From Streptomyces olivochromogenes (GTDB lineage Bacteria > Actinomycetota > Actinomycetes > Streptomycetales > Streptomycetaceae), in contig NZ_JADDRL010000009.1 of NCBI RefSeq assembly GCF_021538895.1, forward strand, positions 1-64,000: a stretch of DNA of 64,000 bases. Reading direction: 5' to 3'. Position 1 is the stretch's first letter. Each line of letters begins with the position of its first letter. Of this stretch, positions 50,236 to 59,488 are shown one piece after another. Under the pieces are notes generated by a model. The model was not told the origin of the DNA and searched no databases. It saw only the letters and a program-made list of their open reading frames with translations. A program made the translations under genes and the position numbers.

Positions 50236-51618
50236 TTAACTTCCGGACTCGCGCAGGATATCCACCGCCCTGGTCAGCACCTCCGGTGTCGCGGTGAACG
50301 GCAGGCGCAGGTGGTGGGTCAGGGTCGTGCGGTCGGCGGCGAAGAGCGGGCCCGGGGTCACCGCGAGGCCGCGTCGGGCGACCTCGGCCGCGAGCCGGGT
50401 GGCCGTCGTGCGGTCGCCGAGGCGCACCCAGAGCGACAGGCCCCCGTCCGGGACGGTGTACGTCCACCCGGTCCCGGCGAGCAGCCCGGCCAGGTGGTCG
50501 CGCTGGACGCGCAGCCGCTCCCGGCGGTCGGCGAGCAGCGCCTCAAGGGCGTCGCCGTACAGCTCGGCCGCGATCAGCTGCTCCAACGGCGGCGGGGAGA
50601 GCTGCCCTTGCAGGGGGTTGCGCCGCAACTGCCGTACGAGATCCTCGCTCGCCCGGATCCAGCCGACCCGCAGCCCGCTCCACAGGGTCTTGCTCGCCGA
50701 GCCGATCCGGATCACCCGCGGGCCGGACAGCGGGGGTTCGGTGCCGGGCTGCGGCCTGAGGTCGAGGTCGCGCATCGTCTCGTCGACGAGGAGCGTCACC
50801 CCGTGCCGGTCGGCGAGTTCGGCGGTCCGCCGACGCGTGGCCGCGTCCATGTGCGCGCCGGTCGGGTTGTGGAAGTCCGGGATGAGGTAGGCGAGTTGGG
50901 GGCGTCGTCGGCGTACGGCCGCCTCGAAGCGCTCGATGTCCCAGCCGGTGCGCGTAGTGACGGGTACGGACAGCAGCCGGGCCCGGCGGGCGTGCAGGAG
51001 GGCGAGGGCGCCGGGGTAGGTCGGGCTCTCCACCGCGACCGGTGCCCGGCGGTCGGTGTGCAGGTGGTCCAGGAGCAGGGTGAGCGCGGCCTGTGCGCCT
51101 GAGGTGACGAGGATCTGCTCGGGGCGGGTCGCGAGGCCCTCCCGGGTGCAGCGGTCGGCGAGGAGTTCGCGCAGCCGGGGCAGTCCCGCCGTGGCGACAC
51201 CGGAGTCGACGAGCAGGGGCGCGCTGCGTTCGGCGGCGCGGGCCAGGGCGGCGAGGTAGGCCTCGTGCGGCGCGGCCGTGACGGCGAGGGTCAGGTCGAG
51301 GTCGGCGTCGCCCGCCCCGCCGCGGTCCAGGGACCAGGGGGTGGTGCGTTCGGTGAGGCGGGCGGGCAGGCGCACGACGCTGCCGCTGCCGTGGCGGGTG
51401 TGCAGCCAGCCGTCGTCGCGCAGCAGGGCCAGCGCGGTCACCACGGTCCCGCGGCTGATCCCCAGGGCGCGGGCGAGTTCCCGTTCGGACGGCAGCCCGG
51501 TGCCGGCCGGGAGCCGGCCGTCGACCACCGCCTCCCGGACGGCCGCGGCCAGGGACCGGGCCAGCGGGCCCTCCTGGCTGCGCCAGCCGCCGAGCGCGGC
51601 GACGAAGCCGGTTTCCAT
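50236..51618 (-). CDS. MocR/PdxR-type GntR regulator with aminotransferase domain
   Basis: 460 residues. An N-terminal GntR winged helix spans 15-85 (LARSLAAAVREAVVDGRLPAGT, LPSERELARALGISRGTVVTALALL). A fold-type I PLP domain fills the rest: PDFHNPTGAHMD, VDETMRDLDL and the PLP Lys in IGSASKTLWSGLRVGW. Members sense PLP or amino acids and control the neighbouring gene. Here a decarboxylase of the PLP class is divergent, 62 bp away, with a 7-bp inverted repeat TGGTCCA/TGGACCA between them. The ATG at 51618 is right at the operator edge; GAGGG 10 nt upstream lies within the repeat spacer. Confidence 0.9.
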   Translation of the reverse strand: METGFVAALGGWRSQEGPLARSLAAAVREAVVDGRLPAGTGLPSERELARALGISRGTVVTALALLRDDGWLHTRHGSGSVVRLPARLTERTTPWSLDRGGAGDADLDLTLAVTAAPHEAYLAALARAAERSAPLLVDSGVATAGLPRLRELLADRCTREGLATRPEQILVTSGAQAALTLLLDHLHTDRRAPVAVESPTYPGALALLHARRARLLSVPVTTRTGWDIERFEAAVRRRRPQLAYLIPDFHNPTGAHMDAATRRRTAELADRHGVTLLVDETMRDLDLRPQPGTEPPLSGPRVIRIGSASKTLWSGLRVGWIRASEDLVRQLRRNPLQGQLSPPPLEQLIAAELYGDALEALLADRRERLRVQRDHLAGLLAGTGWTYTVPDGGLSLWVRLGDRTTATRLAAEVARRGLAVTPGPLFAADRTTLTHHLRLPFTATPEVLTRAVDILRESGS

Positions 51619-51644
51619 TGGTCCAGTTTCCCTCAAGTGGACCA
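51619..51644 (+). promoter_or_regulatory. MocR-type operator between divergent genes
   Basis: TGGTCCA (51619-51625) and its reverse complement TGGACCA (51638-51644), 12 bp apart, directly abutting the MocR start. TACGCT (51668-51673) 7 nt before the decarboxylase ATG is the probable leaderless -10 box. Confidence 0.6.
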
Positions 51645-51680
51645 GGCGTTCCACGGTCCCGCCGCCGTACGCTGCGGCTC

Positions 51681-53078
51681 ATGCACCGCACACTCGCCGA
51701 CGATCTCGCCCGGCTTCCCGAACTCCTGCAGTCCGCCCGTGACTTCGCCGCCGGTGAGCTGACCGGCCTGGCCGCCCGCCCGGTCGCCCGGCCCGGCGGG
51801 GATCTTGGCCGCGCTCCCCTCCCGGTCGAGGGCGCGGGCGCCGACGGTGCCCTCGCGCGGTTCGCAAAGCGGTGGGCGCCGGGGTTCTCCGGCTCGGCCG
51901 GTCCCCGCTACCTCGGTTTCGTCACCGGCGGAGCGACACCGGCGTCGATCACCGGGGACTGGCTGACGTCCGCGTACGACCAGAACCTGTCCGGCGCCGC
52001 GGGCTCCTCCGCGGCGGCGCTGGAACGGGAGACGCTGGCCTGGCTGCGCGAGCTGTTCGGGCTGGACGCCGAGCACAGCGGGGCGTTCGTCACCGGGGCG
52101 ACCGTCTCCAACACCGTGGGGCTCGCCATCGCCCGTGAGTGGCTGGGCGAGCGGCTGGGCGTGGACGTCTCGCGGGCGGGCGCCGCCGCGCTCGGGCCCG
52201 TCGACGTGCTGTCCGGCAGCCCGCACTCCAGCGTGCCCAAGGCCCTGTCCGTGCTCGGCATGGGCCGGGACCGGCTGCGCCGGGTGCCGCTGCTGCCGGG
52301 CAACCGCGAGGCCGTCGACGTGGCCGCGCTGGACGCCGCGCTGGCCGGGCTGGACGGCCGGCCCGCGATCGTCGTGGCGAACGCGGGCACGGTGAACACC
52401 GTCGACTTCGACGATCTGCGGGCGATCGCGGCCCTGAAGGAGCGGTACGACTTCTGGCTACACGTGGACGCCGCGTTCGGCGCCTTCGCCGCCCTCTCCC
52501 CCGCGCACGCGCACCTGGTGGCGGGGCTCGACCTGGCCGACTCGATCTGCGTCGACCTGCACAAGTGGCTCAACGTGCCCTACGACGCGGCCGTCCAGTT
52601 CACCCGGCGCCGGGACCTGCAGGTCGCGGTGTTCCACAACGCCTCGCCGTACCTCGGCCTGCCCAGCGGCGGGGAACCCGACTTCCTCCACCTGACCCCG
52701 GAGAACTCCCGTCGGCTGCGCGCCCTGCCGGCCTGGTTCTCCCTCGTCGCGTACGGCCGGGACGGGCACCGCGAGATCGTCGAGCGCGATGTCGCCCTGG
52801 CCCGGGGCCTCGGCGAGGACATCGCCGACCTTCCGGCTCTTCGGCTGCTGGCCCCGGTCCGCCTCAACGTCGTCTGTTTCACGCTCGCCGAGGAGCCCAC
52901 GCGGGAGCGGGTGGACTCCCTGGCCGACGCCGTCGCCGCCTCCGGCGAGGCCTTCCTGACGCCGACGGTGTACGACGGGGTGCCCGCGCTGCGGGCGGCC
53001 TTCAGCAACTGGCGGACCACGGATGCCGACACACGGCGGGTCCTCGACGCGCTCGCGGCGGCGTCGGCGGCTTTGTGA
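51681..53078 (+). CDS. PLP-dependent group II amino acid decarboxylase-like protein
   Basis: 465 residues. The motifs are FVTGGATPASITGDWLTSAYDQN, GAFVTGATVSNTVGLAIAREWLG, SGSPHSSVPKALSVLGMG, WLHVDAAFGAF (PLP Asp) and DLHKWLNVPYD (Schiff-base Lys). This is the fold of aromatic/glutamate/diaminobutyrate decarboxylases. The ATG at 51681 is at leaderless distance from TACGCT. It is divergent from the MocR regulator, which probably controls it. The substrate is not clear from the sequence; similar Streptomyces proteins are annotated as aspartate aminotransferase family or L-2,4-diaminobutyrate decarboxylase-like. Confidence 0.9.
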   Translation: MHRTLADDLARLPELLQSARDFAAGELTGLAARPVARPGGDLGRAPLPVEGAGADGALARFAKRWAPGFSGSAGPRYLGFVTGGATPASITGDWLTSAYDQNLSGAAGSSAAALERETLAWLRELFGLDAEHSGAFVTGATVSNTVGLAIAREWLGERLGVDVSRAGAAALGPVDVLSGSPHSSVPKALSVLGMGRDRLRRVPLLPGNREAVDVAALDAALAGLDGRPAIVVANAGTVNTVDFDDLRAIAALKERYDFWLHVDAAFGAFAALSPAHAHLVAGLDLADSICVDLHKWLNVPYDAAVQFTRRRDLQVAVFHNASPYLGLPSGGEPDFLHLTPENSRRLRALPAWFSLVAYGRDGHREIVERDVALARGLGEDIADLPALRLLAPVRLNVVCFTLAEEPTRERVDSLADAVAASGEAFLTPTVYDGVPALRAAFSNWRTTDADTRRVLDALAAASAAL

Positions 53079-53106
53079 CCGTCAACCGGGCCGATAGCGT
53101 GCGGAC

Positions 53107-53634
53107 ATGTCCGCGCTCATACAGCAACTGCCCGCCCTCATCGGTGTCGTGATCGGCGCGCTCGGGTCGTATCTGGCGGTCCTGCGCAGTGATCAGGCCA
53201 GGGACCGGCGTGAGCGGGTGGCGCGCTGGGAGGAGCGGCGGCTCACGGTGTACGCGGACTACGCGCGGACGTTGAAGAAGTCGGTCACGCTGGCCTACCG
53301 GGTCGCCGCGCACCTCGGCAACGATCCGCACCCGCACCCGCTCACGCCCGAGGAGGCGGAGCCGCTGCTGGCCGAGGCCACCGTCGCCCGGGATCCCTCC
53401 GGGGAGGCGCTGCTGCTGCTCGGCAGCCCTCGGGTGGTGGAGAAGGCGCGGGTATGGGTCGTGACGCTGATGGACATGGAGCGGTTCCTGCGCGACGGGC
53501 GGCGGGATCCGGAGGCCTGGCAGGTGCTGCTGGAGCGCCAGCGCGCCGGCCGCGAGGGCTATTACGCGGCCGTACGCGAGGACCTGGCGCTGCCTCCCGG
53601 GCACTCGGCGCGCTGGCCGCTGCCGTCGGCGTGA
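53107..53634 (+). CDS. Single-pass membrane protein, unknown, 175 aa
   Basis: 175 residues. One N-terminal TM helix (LPALIGVVIGALGSYLAVL) is followed by a highly charged helical region (RSDQARDRRERVARWEERRLTVYADYARTL), probably a coiled coil, and a cytoplasmic domain with PLLAEATVARDPSGEALLLLGSPRVVEKARVWV. This organisation is common in Streptomyces hypotheticals. GATAGCGTGCGGAC before the ATG holds a TAGCGT box, suggesting a leaderless transcript. No function assigned. Confidence 0.75.
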   Translation: MSALIQQLPALIGVVIGALGSYLAVLRSDQARDRRERVARWEERRLTVYADYARTLKKSVTLAYRVAAHLGNDPHPHPLTPEEAEPLLAEATVARDPSGEALLLLGSPRVVEKARVWVVTLMDMERFLRDGRRDPEAWQVLLERQRAGREGYYAAVREDLALPPGHSARWPLPSA

Positions 53635-53635
53635 G

Positions 53636-54550
53636 TCAGCGGTAGCCGGTGACGTCCGCCGGTTTGCCCGCGTCCTGCACCTCGACCAGGTAGCGCCAGG
53701 CGTCCGGGCGGCTGCCGTCCAGGTCCGTGAAGCCGTACACCCGGGCCAGTTGGCCGCTGGACAGGGAGCGGCCGTTGAAGCGGGCCAGGTCCGGGTCGGC
53801 GGCCAGGGCGGCGACGGCGCGGCCGACGTAGTGCGGGGTCTCGGAGATGGCGAAGTGCGGTTCGCGGGCGAGCGCGTCGTGCCAGTTGTCCTCGCGCACC
53901 CCGTAGGCGTCGAGCATGAGCTCCGAGCGCAGCCAGCCGGGGGTGAGGGCCACGGCGGTGGCGCCGCGCGGGCCGATTTCGTGGCCGAGGGCGAAGGCCA
54001 TGCGCAGGACGGAGGACTTGGCGAGGTCGTAGAAGAGGTTCACCCGGTAGGTGTCGCGGTTGTAGTCGGCGGTTCCGTCGGTGACCTCGACGACCAGGCC
54101 GCCGGGGTGCCGCAGGAGCAGCGGCAGGGCGTGGTGGCTGGTGATCGCGTGGGTCTCGACCGCGAGCCGGAGCAGCCGGAGCCCGTTGTCCAGGTCGTGC
54201 TCCCAGACCGGGGTGTCCCACTGGAAGAGCTTCTCGCCGCCCCAGATGTCGTTGACCAGGACGTCCAGGCGGCCCTGTTCGTCCGCGATACGGTCCACGA
54301 GGGCCCGTACCTCGGACGCCCGGAGGTGGTCCACGGGTACGGCGATGCCCTGGCCGCCGGCTGCGGTGACGAGGTCGGCGGTGTCCTCGATGGTCTCGGG
54401 GCGGTCGTATTCCGAGCGGCGGGCGCGGGTGCTGCGCCCGGTGACGTAGACGGTGGCGCCGGCCGCGCCGAGCTCCACCGCGATCCCGCGTCCCGCTCCG
54501 CGCGTCGCCCCGGCGACCAGCGCGATCCTGCCCTCCAGCGGCCCTGACAT
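53636..54550 (-). CDS. Short-chain dehydrogenase/reductase
   Basis: 304 residues. The NAD(P) motif is VAGATRGAGRGIA, then TVYVTGRS (Arg suggests NADP), DVLVNDIWG (in place of NAG) and YDLAKSS (catalytic Tyr and Lys). The segment between the NAD motif and the active site is longer than usual and the C-terminal part (REPHFAISETPHYVGRAVAALA) fits plant/bacterial SDRs of the dehydrogenase/reductase 1-like group. The ATG at 54550 has GGGAGG 6 nt upstream. It stands alone; substrate unknown. Confidence 0.88.
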   Translation of the reverse strand: MSGPLEGRIALVAGATRGAGRGIAVELGAAGATVYVTGRSTRARRSEYDRPETIEDTADLVTAAGGQGIAVPVDHLRASEVRALVDRIADEQGRLDVLVNDIWGGEKLFQWDTPVWEHDLDNGLRLLRLAVETHAITSHHALPLLLRHPGGLVVEVTDGTADYNRDTYRVNLFYDLAKSSVLRMAFALGHEIGPRGATAVALTPGWLRSELMLDAYGVREDNWHDALAREPHFAISETPHYVGRAVAALAADPDLARFNGRSLSSGQLARVYGFTDLDGSRPDAWRYLVEVQDAGKPADVTGYR

Positions 54551-54682
54551 GTCCGACCTCCCGTACTGCTGCGACTGCTGTCGCCGTCCACGGTGACGGG
54601 AAAGCCGGACATCTTCTGTCACCTTTACCGGCGAGGTCCGACGCCCGGGTCCCTCCCGACCGGTTCTTCCGGCTTCTCCGGC

Positions 54683-55312
54683 TCAGTGGCCGCGGGTGAT
54701 CCACTCCTGAAGGTGGGGTGCCTCGTCGCCGATGGTGGTCGCGTCGCCGTGGCCGGTGAGGACCTTCGTCTCGGGCGGGAGGGTGAGCAGGCGGTCGCGG
54801 ATGGAGTCGATGATCGTCGGGAAGTGGGAGTAGGAGCGGCCGGTGGCGCCGGGGCCGCCCTTGAAGAGGGTGTCGCCGGTGAAGACGGCGCCGAGGCCCG
54901 GGTCGTGCAGGCAGACCGCGCCGGGCGAGTGGCCGGGGGTGTGCAGCACGGTCAGGTCGAGGCCGGGCGCCTCGATGACCTGGCCGTCGGCCAGATGGGC
55001 GTCGGGTTCCCGGTCCGGGTGGGTCATCTTCCACAGCGGCAGGTCGGCGGGGTGCAGCCAGATCGTGGCGCCGGTGAGGTCCGCGAGGGCGGGCGCGGCG
55101 TCGATGTGGTCGTTGTGGGCGTGGGTGCACACGATCGCGGTGAGCCGGCGGTCGTCGACGGCCTCGGCGATGGCCTGCGCGTCGTGCGCGGCGTCGATGA
55201 CGATGACCTCGCGCTCGTCGCCGACGATCCACACGTTGTTGTCGACCTCCCAGCTGCCGCCGTCGAGCGTGAACCGCCCGGAGGTGACGAGGCGTTCGAT
55301 GCGCGTGGTCAT
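54683..55312 (-). CDS. MBL-fold hydrolase coupled to mscR
   Basis: 209 residues. The metal-binding motif is THAHNDHIDAAPAL, with further ligands in TPGHSPGAVCL, FTGDTLF and TGHGDATTI; a glyoxalase-II-like metallo-beta-lactamase fold. The start codon shares one base with the stop of the mycothiol dehydrogenase gene (TGATG). The close pairing suggests it acts next in the pathway, splitting S-formylmycothiol (or another thioester) to formate and mycothiol. That step is inferred from context and from the fold. Confidence 0.88.
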   Translation of the reverse strand: MTTRIERLVTSGRFTLDGGSWEVDNNVWIVGDEREVIVIDAAHDAQAIAEAVDDRRLTAIVCTHAHNDHIDAAPALADLTGATIWLHPADLPLWKMTHPDREPDAHLADGQVIEAPGLDLTVLHTPGHSPGAVCLHDPGLGAVFTGDTLFKGGPGATGRSYSHFPTIIDSIRDRLLTLPPETKVLTGHGDATTIGDEAPHLQEWITRGH

Positions 55313-56400
55313 CAGAGCACCACCACCGAGCGCAGGACGTCGCCCTGGTGCATCCGCTCGAACGCCTTCTCCACCTCGTCGAGCGCGATGGTCTCGGTCA
55401 CGAACGCCCCCAGGTCCAGGCGTCCTTGCAGGTGCAGGTCGATCAGCATGGGGAAGTCGCGGGACGGCAGGCAGTCGCCGTACCAGGAGGACTTCAGGGC
55501 GCCGCCGCGGCCGAAGACGTCGAGGAGCGGGAGTTCGAGCTTCATCTCGGGGGTGGGCACGCCGACCAGGACGACCGTGCCGGCGAGGTCACGGGCGTAG
55601 AAGGCCTGCCGGTAGGTCTCCGGGCGGCCGACGGCCTCGATGACGACGTCGGCGCCGAAGCCGCCGGTCAGCTCGCGGACGGCCTCGATCGGGTCCGTCT
55701 CCTTGGAGTTGACGGTGTGGGTGGCGCCCAGGGTGCGCGCCGTCTCCAGCTTCCGTTCGTCGATGTCGACGGCGATGATCTTCGCCGCGCCGGCGAGGTT
55801 CGCCCCGGCGACGGCCGCGCCGCCGACGCCGCCGCAGCCGATGACGGCGACCGTGTCACCGCGCCCGACGCCGCCCGTGTTGATCGCGGCGCCGATACCG
55901 GCCATCACGCCGCAGCCGAGCAGGCCGGCCACAGCGGGCGAGACGGCCGGATCGACCTTGGTGCACTGTCCGGCGGCGACCAGGGTCTTGTCGGCGAAGG
56001 CGCCGATGCCCAGGGCCGGGGCGAGTTCCTGCCCGGTCGAGGCGAGGGTCATCCGCTGCTTGGCGTTGTGGGTGTCGAAGCAGTACCAGGGACGCCCGCG
56101 CAGACAGGCACGGCACTGACCGCACACCGCACGCCAGTTGAGGATCACGAAGTCCCCGGGCGCGACGTCGGTGACGCCCGCGCCGACCGACTCCACCACG
56201 CCGGACGCCTCGTGGCCGAGCAGGAAGGGGAACTCGTCGGTGATGCCGCCCTGTTTGTAGTGCAGGTCGGTATGGCAGACGCCGCTGGCCTGGACACGGA
56301 CGACGGCCTCACCCGGTCCGGGATCGGGTACGACGATCGTCTCGATCCGCACCGGCTGGTCCTTCCCCGGTGCGATCACGCCACGTACTTCCTGCGCCAT
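55312..56400 (-). CDS. mscR: S-(hydroxymethyl)mycothiol dehydrogenase
   Basis: A 362-residue zinc-dependent class III-type alcohol dehydrogenase that oxidises the formaldehyde-mycothiol adduct with NAD+ (also reported as S-nitrosomycothiol reductase). The catalytic zinc ligands are in [10 protein letters not shown] and GHEASGVVE, and the structural zinc in [15 protein letters not shown]. The NAD fold is [20 protein letters not shown]. Length and the segment [12 protein letters not shown] fit actinobacterial MscR. The ATG at 56400 has GGAAGGGG upstream. It is coupled to the MBL hydrolase gene (one-base overlap). Confidence 0.92.
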   Translation of the reverse strand: MAQEVRGVIAPGKDQPVRIETIVVPDPGPGEAVVRVQASGVCHTDLHYKQGGITDEFPFLLGHEASGVVESVGAGVTDVAPGDFVILNWRAVCGQCRACLRGRPWYCFDTHNAKQRMTLASTGQELAPALGIGAFADKTLVAAGQCTKVDPAVSPAVAGLLGCGVMAGIGAAINTGGVGRGDTVAVIGCGGVGGAAVAGANLAGAAKIIAVDIDERKLETARTLGATHTVNSKETDPIEAVRELTGGFGADVVIEAVGRPETYRQAFYARDLAGTVVLVGVPTPEMKLELPLLDVFGRGGALKSSWYGDCLPSRDFPMLIDLHLQGRLDLGAFVTETIALDEVEKAFERMHQGDVLRSVVVL

Positions 56401-56510
56401 GGCCTGGCCCCTTCCGCCGTTGTACCTGTCCTTCGACCCTACGCGTAACCGAACGGTAACGGCACGGAGCGCGACGGTCCCCGTGGATCTTTCCGGCCAC
56501 ACCAGCCACA

Positions 56511-56558
56511 TACCCCCGGGGGTACCTCTGCTACGGTGGCCATATACCCCCGGGGGTA
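56511..56558 (+). promoter_or_regulatory. Two perfect CstR/CsoR-type operators
   Basis: TACCCCCGGGGGTA occurs twice as a perfect 14-bp palindrome (56511-56524 and 56545-56558), centres 34 bp apart, 48-95 bp before the MBL-rhodanese gene. The CsoR-superfamily gene at 59107 has a related site (ATACCC..GGGTAT) in its own promoter region. Confidence 0.75.
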
Positions 56559-56605
56559 ATCGAAACCCCGGGGAGCGGACAAGAACCGAGGAAAGGAGTG
56601 CGGTC

Positions 56606-58321
56606 GTGTACTTCGTCGACACCATCGAGGTGCCGGGTCTGGGCAACCGCGGCTATCTGGCGGGCGGGGCGCACGGCGCCGTGGCCGTCGATCCGCCCCG
56701 CGACATCGACCGGGTGATCGCGGCCGCCGCGCGGCGGGGGGTGCCCCTCACCCACGTCGTCGAGACGCACGTGCACAACGACTACGTCTCCGGCGGCCTG
56801 GAGCTCGCGCGGATCACCGGCGCCGCCTACGTCGTGCCCGCCGGGGCGCACGTGGCGTACGAGCGGGTGCCGGTCGCGGACGGGGACCGGCTGGAGATCG
56901 GGGACGGGCTGGCGCTGCGTGCCCTGGCCACCCCCGGGCACACCCCGCACCACACCTCCTACGTCCTGGAGGACACCGGCCGGGCGGTGGCCGTGTTCAC
57001 CGGCGGCTCGCTGCTGATCGGCACGGTCGGACGGCCCGACCTGGTGGAACCGCGGCTGACCGGTGAGCTGGCGCGGGCGCAGTACGACTCTGCGCACCGG
57101 CTGGCCGCCGAGCTCCCGGACGAGACCGCGGTGCTGCCCACACACGGCTTCGGCAGCTTCTGCTCCGCGGGACAGGCGCAGGGCGAGGCGACGACGATCG
57201 GCCGGGAGCGCACGGCCAACGCGGCGCTGCTCCAGGATCCGGACACCTTCGTCGCCGAGCTGCTGGCCGGGCTCGACGACATCCCGGCGTACTACGCGCA
57301 CATGGGCCCCGCCAACGCCGAGGGCCCGGCCCCGGTGGACCTCACCCCGCCGCGCCGGGCGGACGCCGAGGAGATCGCGGCGCGGCTGGCCGCCGGGGAG
57401 TGGGTGGTGGACCTGCGCAACCGGGTCGCGTTCGCCGAGGGGCATGTCGCCGGGGCGGTCAACTTCGAGGCGGAGGGGCAGCTCGCCACGTATCTGGCCT
57501 GGCTGCTGCCGTGGGGCAGGCCGGTCACGCTGCTCGCCGAGTCGGCGGGGCAACTCGCCGCCGCCCAGCGGGAGCTGGTCCGGGTCGGCGTCGACCGGCC
57601 CGCCGCTGCCGCCACCGGCGCGCCCGATCAGTGGCTGCGTCCGGACGAGCGGCCGCGCTCCTTCCCGCGCGGCACGTTCGCCGACCTCGCCGGGCAGGAC
57701 CCGGAGGGGATCGTCGTCCTGGACGTTCGGCGGGACTCCGAACGGGAGGGCGGGCACCTGAGGGGTTCGCTGCACATACCGCTCCACCTGCTGCGCGAGC
57801 GGCTGGCGGAGATTCCGGACGGCACGGTGTGGGTGCACTGCGCCGGCGGCATGCGGGCCGCGATCGCCGCCTCACTGCTGGACGCCGCGGGCCGTGCCGT
57901 GGTCGCCGTCGACGACGGGTTCGCCGCCGCCCGCGAGGCCGGGCTGCCCATGGCCCGGGTCACCGTGGCCGAGGCCCGGGAGCGCGCGGGAGCGGACGCC
58001 GTACTGCTCGACGTCCGCGAGGACGACGAATGGGAGGCCGGACACGCCCCCGGCGCCGTGCACGCCCCGCTCTCCGCGCTGACCGCCGGAGCCCCGCTGC
58101 CGCCGGCCGCCCGCAACCGTCCCCTCGTCGCCGTCTGCCGCTCAGGCAAGCGCTCCCGTACGGCGACGGCCCTGCTCACCGCGCGCGGCGCGGACGCGGT
58201 GGACGTCGTGGGAGGCATGCGGGCCTGGATCGCGGCGGGCCTGCCCGTGGTGCACGACGAGGCCGCACCGCCCGCCCCGACGAGCACGGACACCGCGCAC
58301 GACGACAGCTCCGCCGCGTGA
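56606..58321 (+). CDS. Persulfide dioxygenase-like MBL protein fused to three rhodanese domains
   Basis: 571 residues. The N-terminal MBL domain (1-240) has [23 protein letters not shown] and PTHGFGSFC, the ETHE1-like persulfide dioxygenase/BaeB type. Three rhodanese modules follow. The first (about 255-350) has [14 protein letters not shown] but no active-site Cys. The second has [14 protein letters not shown] and Cys in HCAGGMR. The third has [14 protein letters not shown] and Cys in CRSGKRS. The protein oxidises sulfane sulfur of low-molecular-weight persulfide and moves it to an acceptor. GAAAGGAG lies 7 nt before the GTG at 56606. The TauE/SafE gene overlaps its stop (GTGA). Control by the CstR-like repressor is likely from the two C5G5 sites. 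Confidence 0.88.
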   Translation: MYFVDTIEVPGLGNRGYLAGGAHGAVAVDPPRDIDRVIAAAARRGVPLTHVVETHVHNDYVSGGLELARITGAAYVVPAGAHVAYERVPVADGDRLEIGDGLALRALATPGHTPHHTSYVLEDTGRAVAVFTGGSLLIGTVGRPDLVEPRLTGELARAQYDSAHRLAAELPDETAVLPTHGFGSFCSAGQAQGEATTIGRERTANAALLQDPDTFVAELLAGLDDIPAYYAHMGPANAEGPAPVDLTPPRRADAEEIAARLAAGEWVVDLRNRVAFAEGHVAGAVNFEAEGQLATYLAWLLPWGRPVTLLAESAGQLAAAQRELVRVGVDRPAAAATGAPDQWLRPDERPRSFPRGTFADLAGQDPEGIVVLDVRRDSEREGGHLRGSLHIPLHLLRERLAEIPDGTVWVHCAGGMRAAIAASLLDAAGRAVVAVDDGFAAAREAGLPMARVTVAEARERAGADAVLLDVREDDEWEAGHAPGAVHAPLSALTAGAPLPPAARNRPLVAVCRSGKRSRTATALLTARGADAVDVVGGMRAWIAAGLPVVHDEAAPPAPTSTDTAHDDSSAA

Positions 58322-59100
58322 GCGGGCTGTTGCTCGCACTGGGTGCCGGGGCCGTCAGCGGGCTGGCGCTCGGGGCGCTCGGGGGCGGGGGCAGTGTGCT
58401 CGCCGTGCCCGCGTTGATCTATCTGCTGGGCTTCACGCCGGCCGCGGCCACCACCGCCGCCCTGGTCGTCGTCGCCGTCACCTCGGGCACCGCGCTGGCG
58501 GCGCACGCCCGCGAGGGCACCGTACGGTGGCGGGCCGGGCTGGTGTTCGCGGCGGCAGGGCTGGTCCCGGCGGCGGTCGGCGGGGCGGTCTCCCGGCAGC
58601 TGCCGTCCGCGCTGCTCACCGGGGCGTTCGCCGCGCTCGCCGCCGTCGCGGCGGTGCGTATGCTGCGCCCGTCCGCCGCCGCGGCGGTGCGTATGCTGCG
58701 CCCGTCCGCCGCCGTGCGGGACGAAGCGGCGTCCCCGCGGGCCTCCCGGATCGCCGGGGCGGGGGCCGGGCTGGGCGCCGTGACCGGGGTCCTGGGCGTC
58801 GGGGGCGGCTTCCTCGCCGTACCGGCCCTGGTGAACGTCGTCGGCCTGCGGATGCGCGCCGCGGTCGGGACGAGCCTGCTGGTCATCACCCTCAACTCGG
58901 TCGCCGCCCTGGCGGCACGCGCGGGGTCGGCGGTGGTCGTCGACTGGTCCGCCGTCGCCCCGTTCGCGGCGGCCGCGGTGCTCGGCGCCTGGGACGGCAA
59001 GCGGCTCGCGGGCCGGCTGTCCTCGGACTCGCTCCAGCGGGTCTTCGCCTGCGCGCTCCTCGCGGTGGCCGCGTTCATGCTGGTCGACGCGGTCCGCTGA
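58318..59100 (+). CDS. TauE/SafE-family sulfite/sulfonate exporter
   Basis: 260 residues with about eight TM helices in two homologous halves; each half opens with the family motif (GLALGALGGGGSVLAVPAL and GVLGVGGGFLAVPAL). These proteins move sulfite, sulfonates or thiosulfate across the membrane. The GTG start overlaps the preceding stop (GTGA), so sulfite produced by the persulfide dioxygenase would be exported. A 33-bp in-frame tandem duplication (58648-58713) repeats AAVRMLRPSAA in the loop between the halves. Convergent with the CstR-like gene. Confidence 0.88.
   Translation: MSGLLLALGAGAVSGLALGALGGGGSVLAVPALIYLLGFTPAAATTAALVVVAVTSGTALAAHAREGTVRWRAGLVFAAAGLVPAAVGGAVSRQLPSALLTGAFAALAAVAAVRMLRPSAAAAVRMLRPSAAVRDEAASPRASRIAGAGAGLGAVTGVLGVGGGFLAVPALVNVVGLRMRAAVGTSLLVITLNSVAALAARAGSAVVVDWSAVAPFAAAAVLGAWDGKRLAGRLSSDSLQRVFACALLAVAAFMLVDAVR
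58648..58713 (+). repeat. Perfect 33-bp in-frame tandem repeat
   Basis: The two 33-bp copies (58648-58680 and 58681-58713) are identical and encode AAVRMLRPSAA twice in the cytoplasmic loop of the TauE/SafE protein. Perfect identity at all codon positions suggests a recent duplication. Confidence 0.9.
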
Positions 59101-59106
59101 CCGGGG

Positions 59107-59445
<339 letters not shown>

Positions 59446-59488
59446 TCTCCCCGTTTCCCCCCTGCCTCATGGAAGGATCGCACTCACC

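Noticed and set aside
56511..56558. C5G5 sites read as copper (CsoR) operators
   Set aside because: CsoR sites resemble these, but the local repressor lacks the Cu-binding His and all neighbours are sulfur genes, so CstR-type control is preferred.
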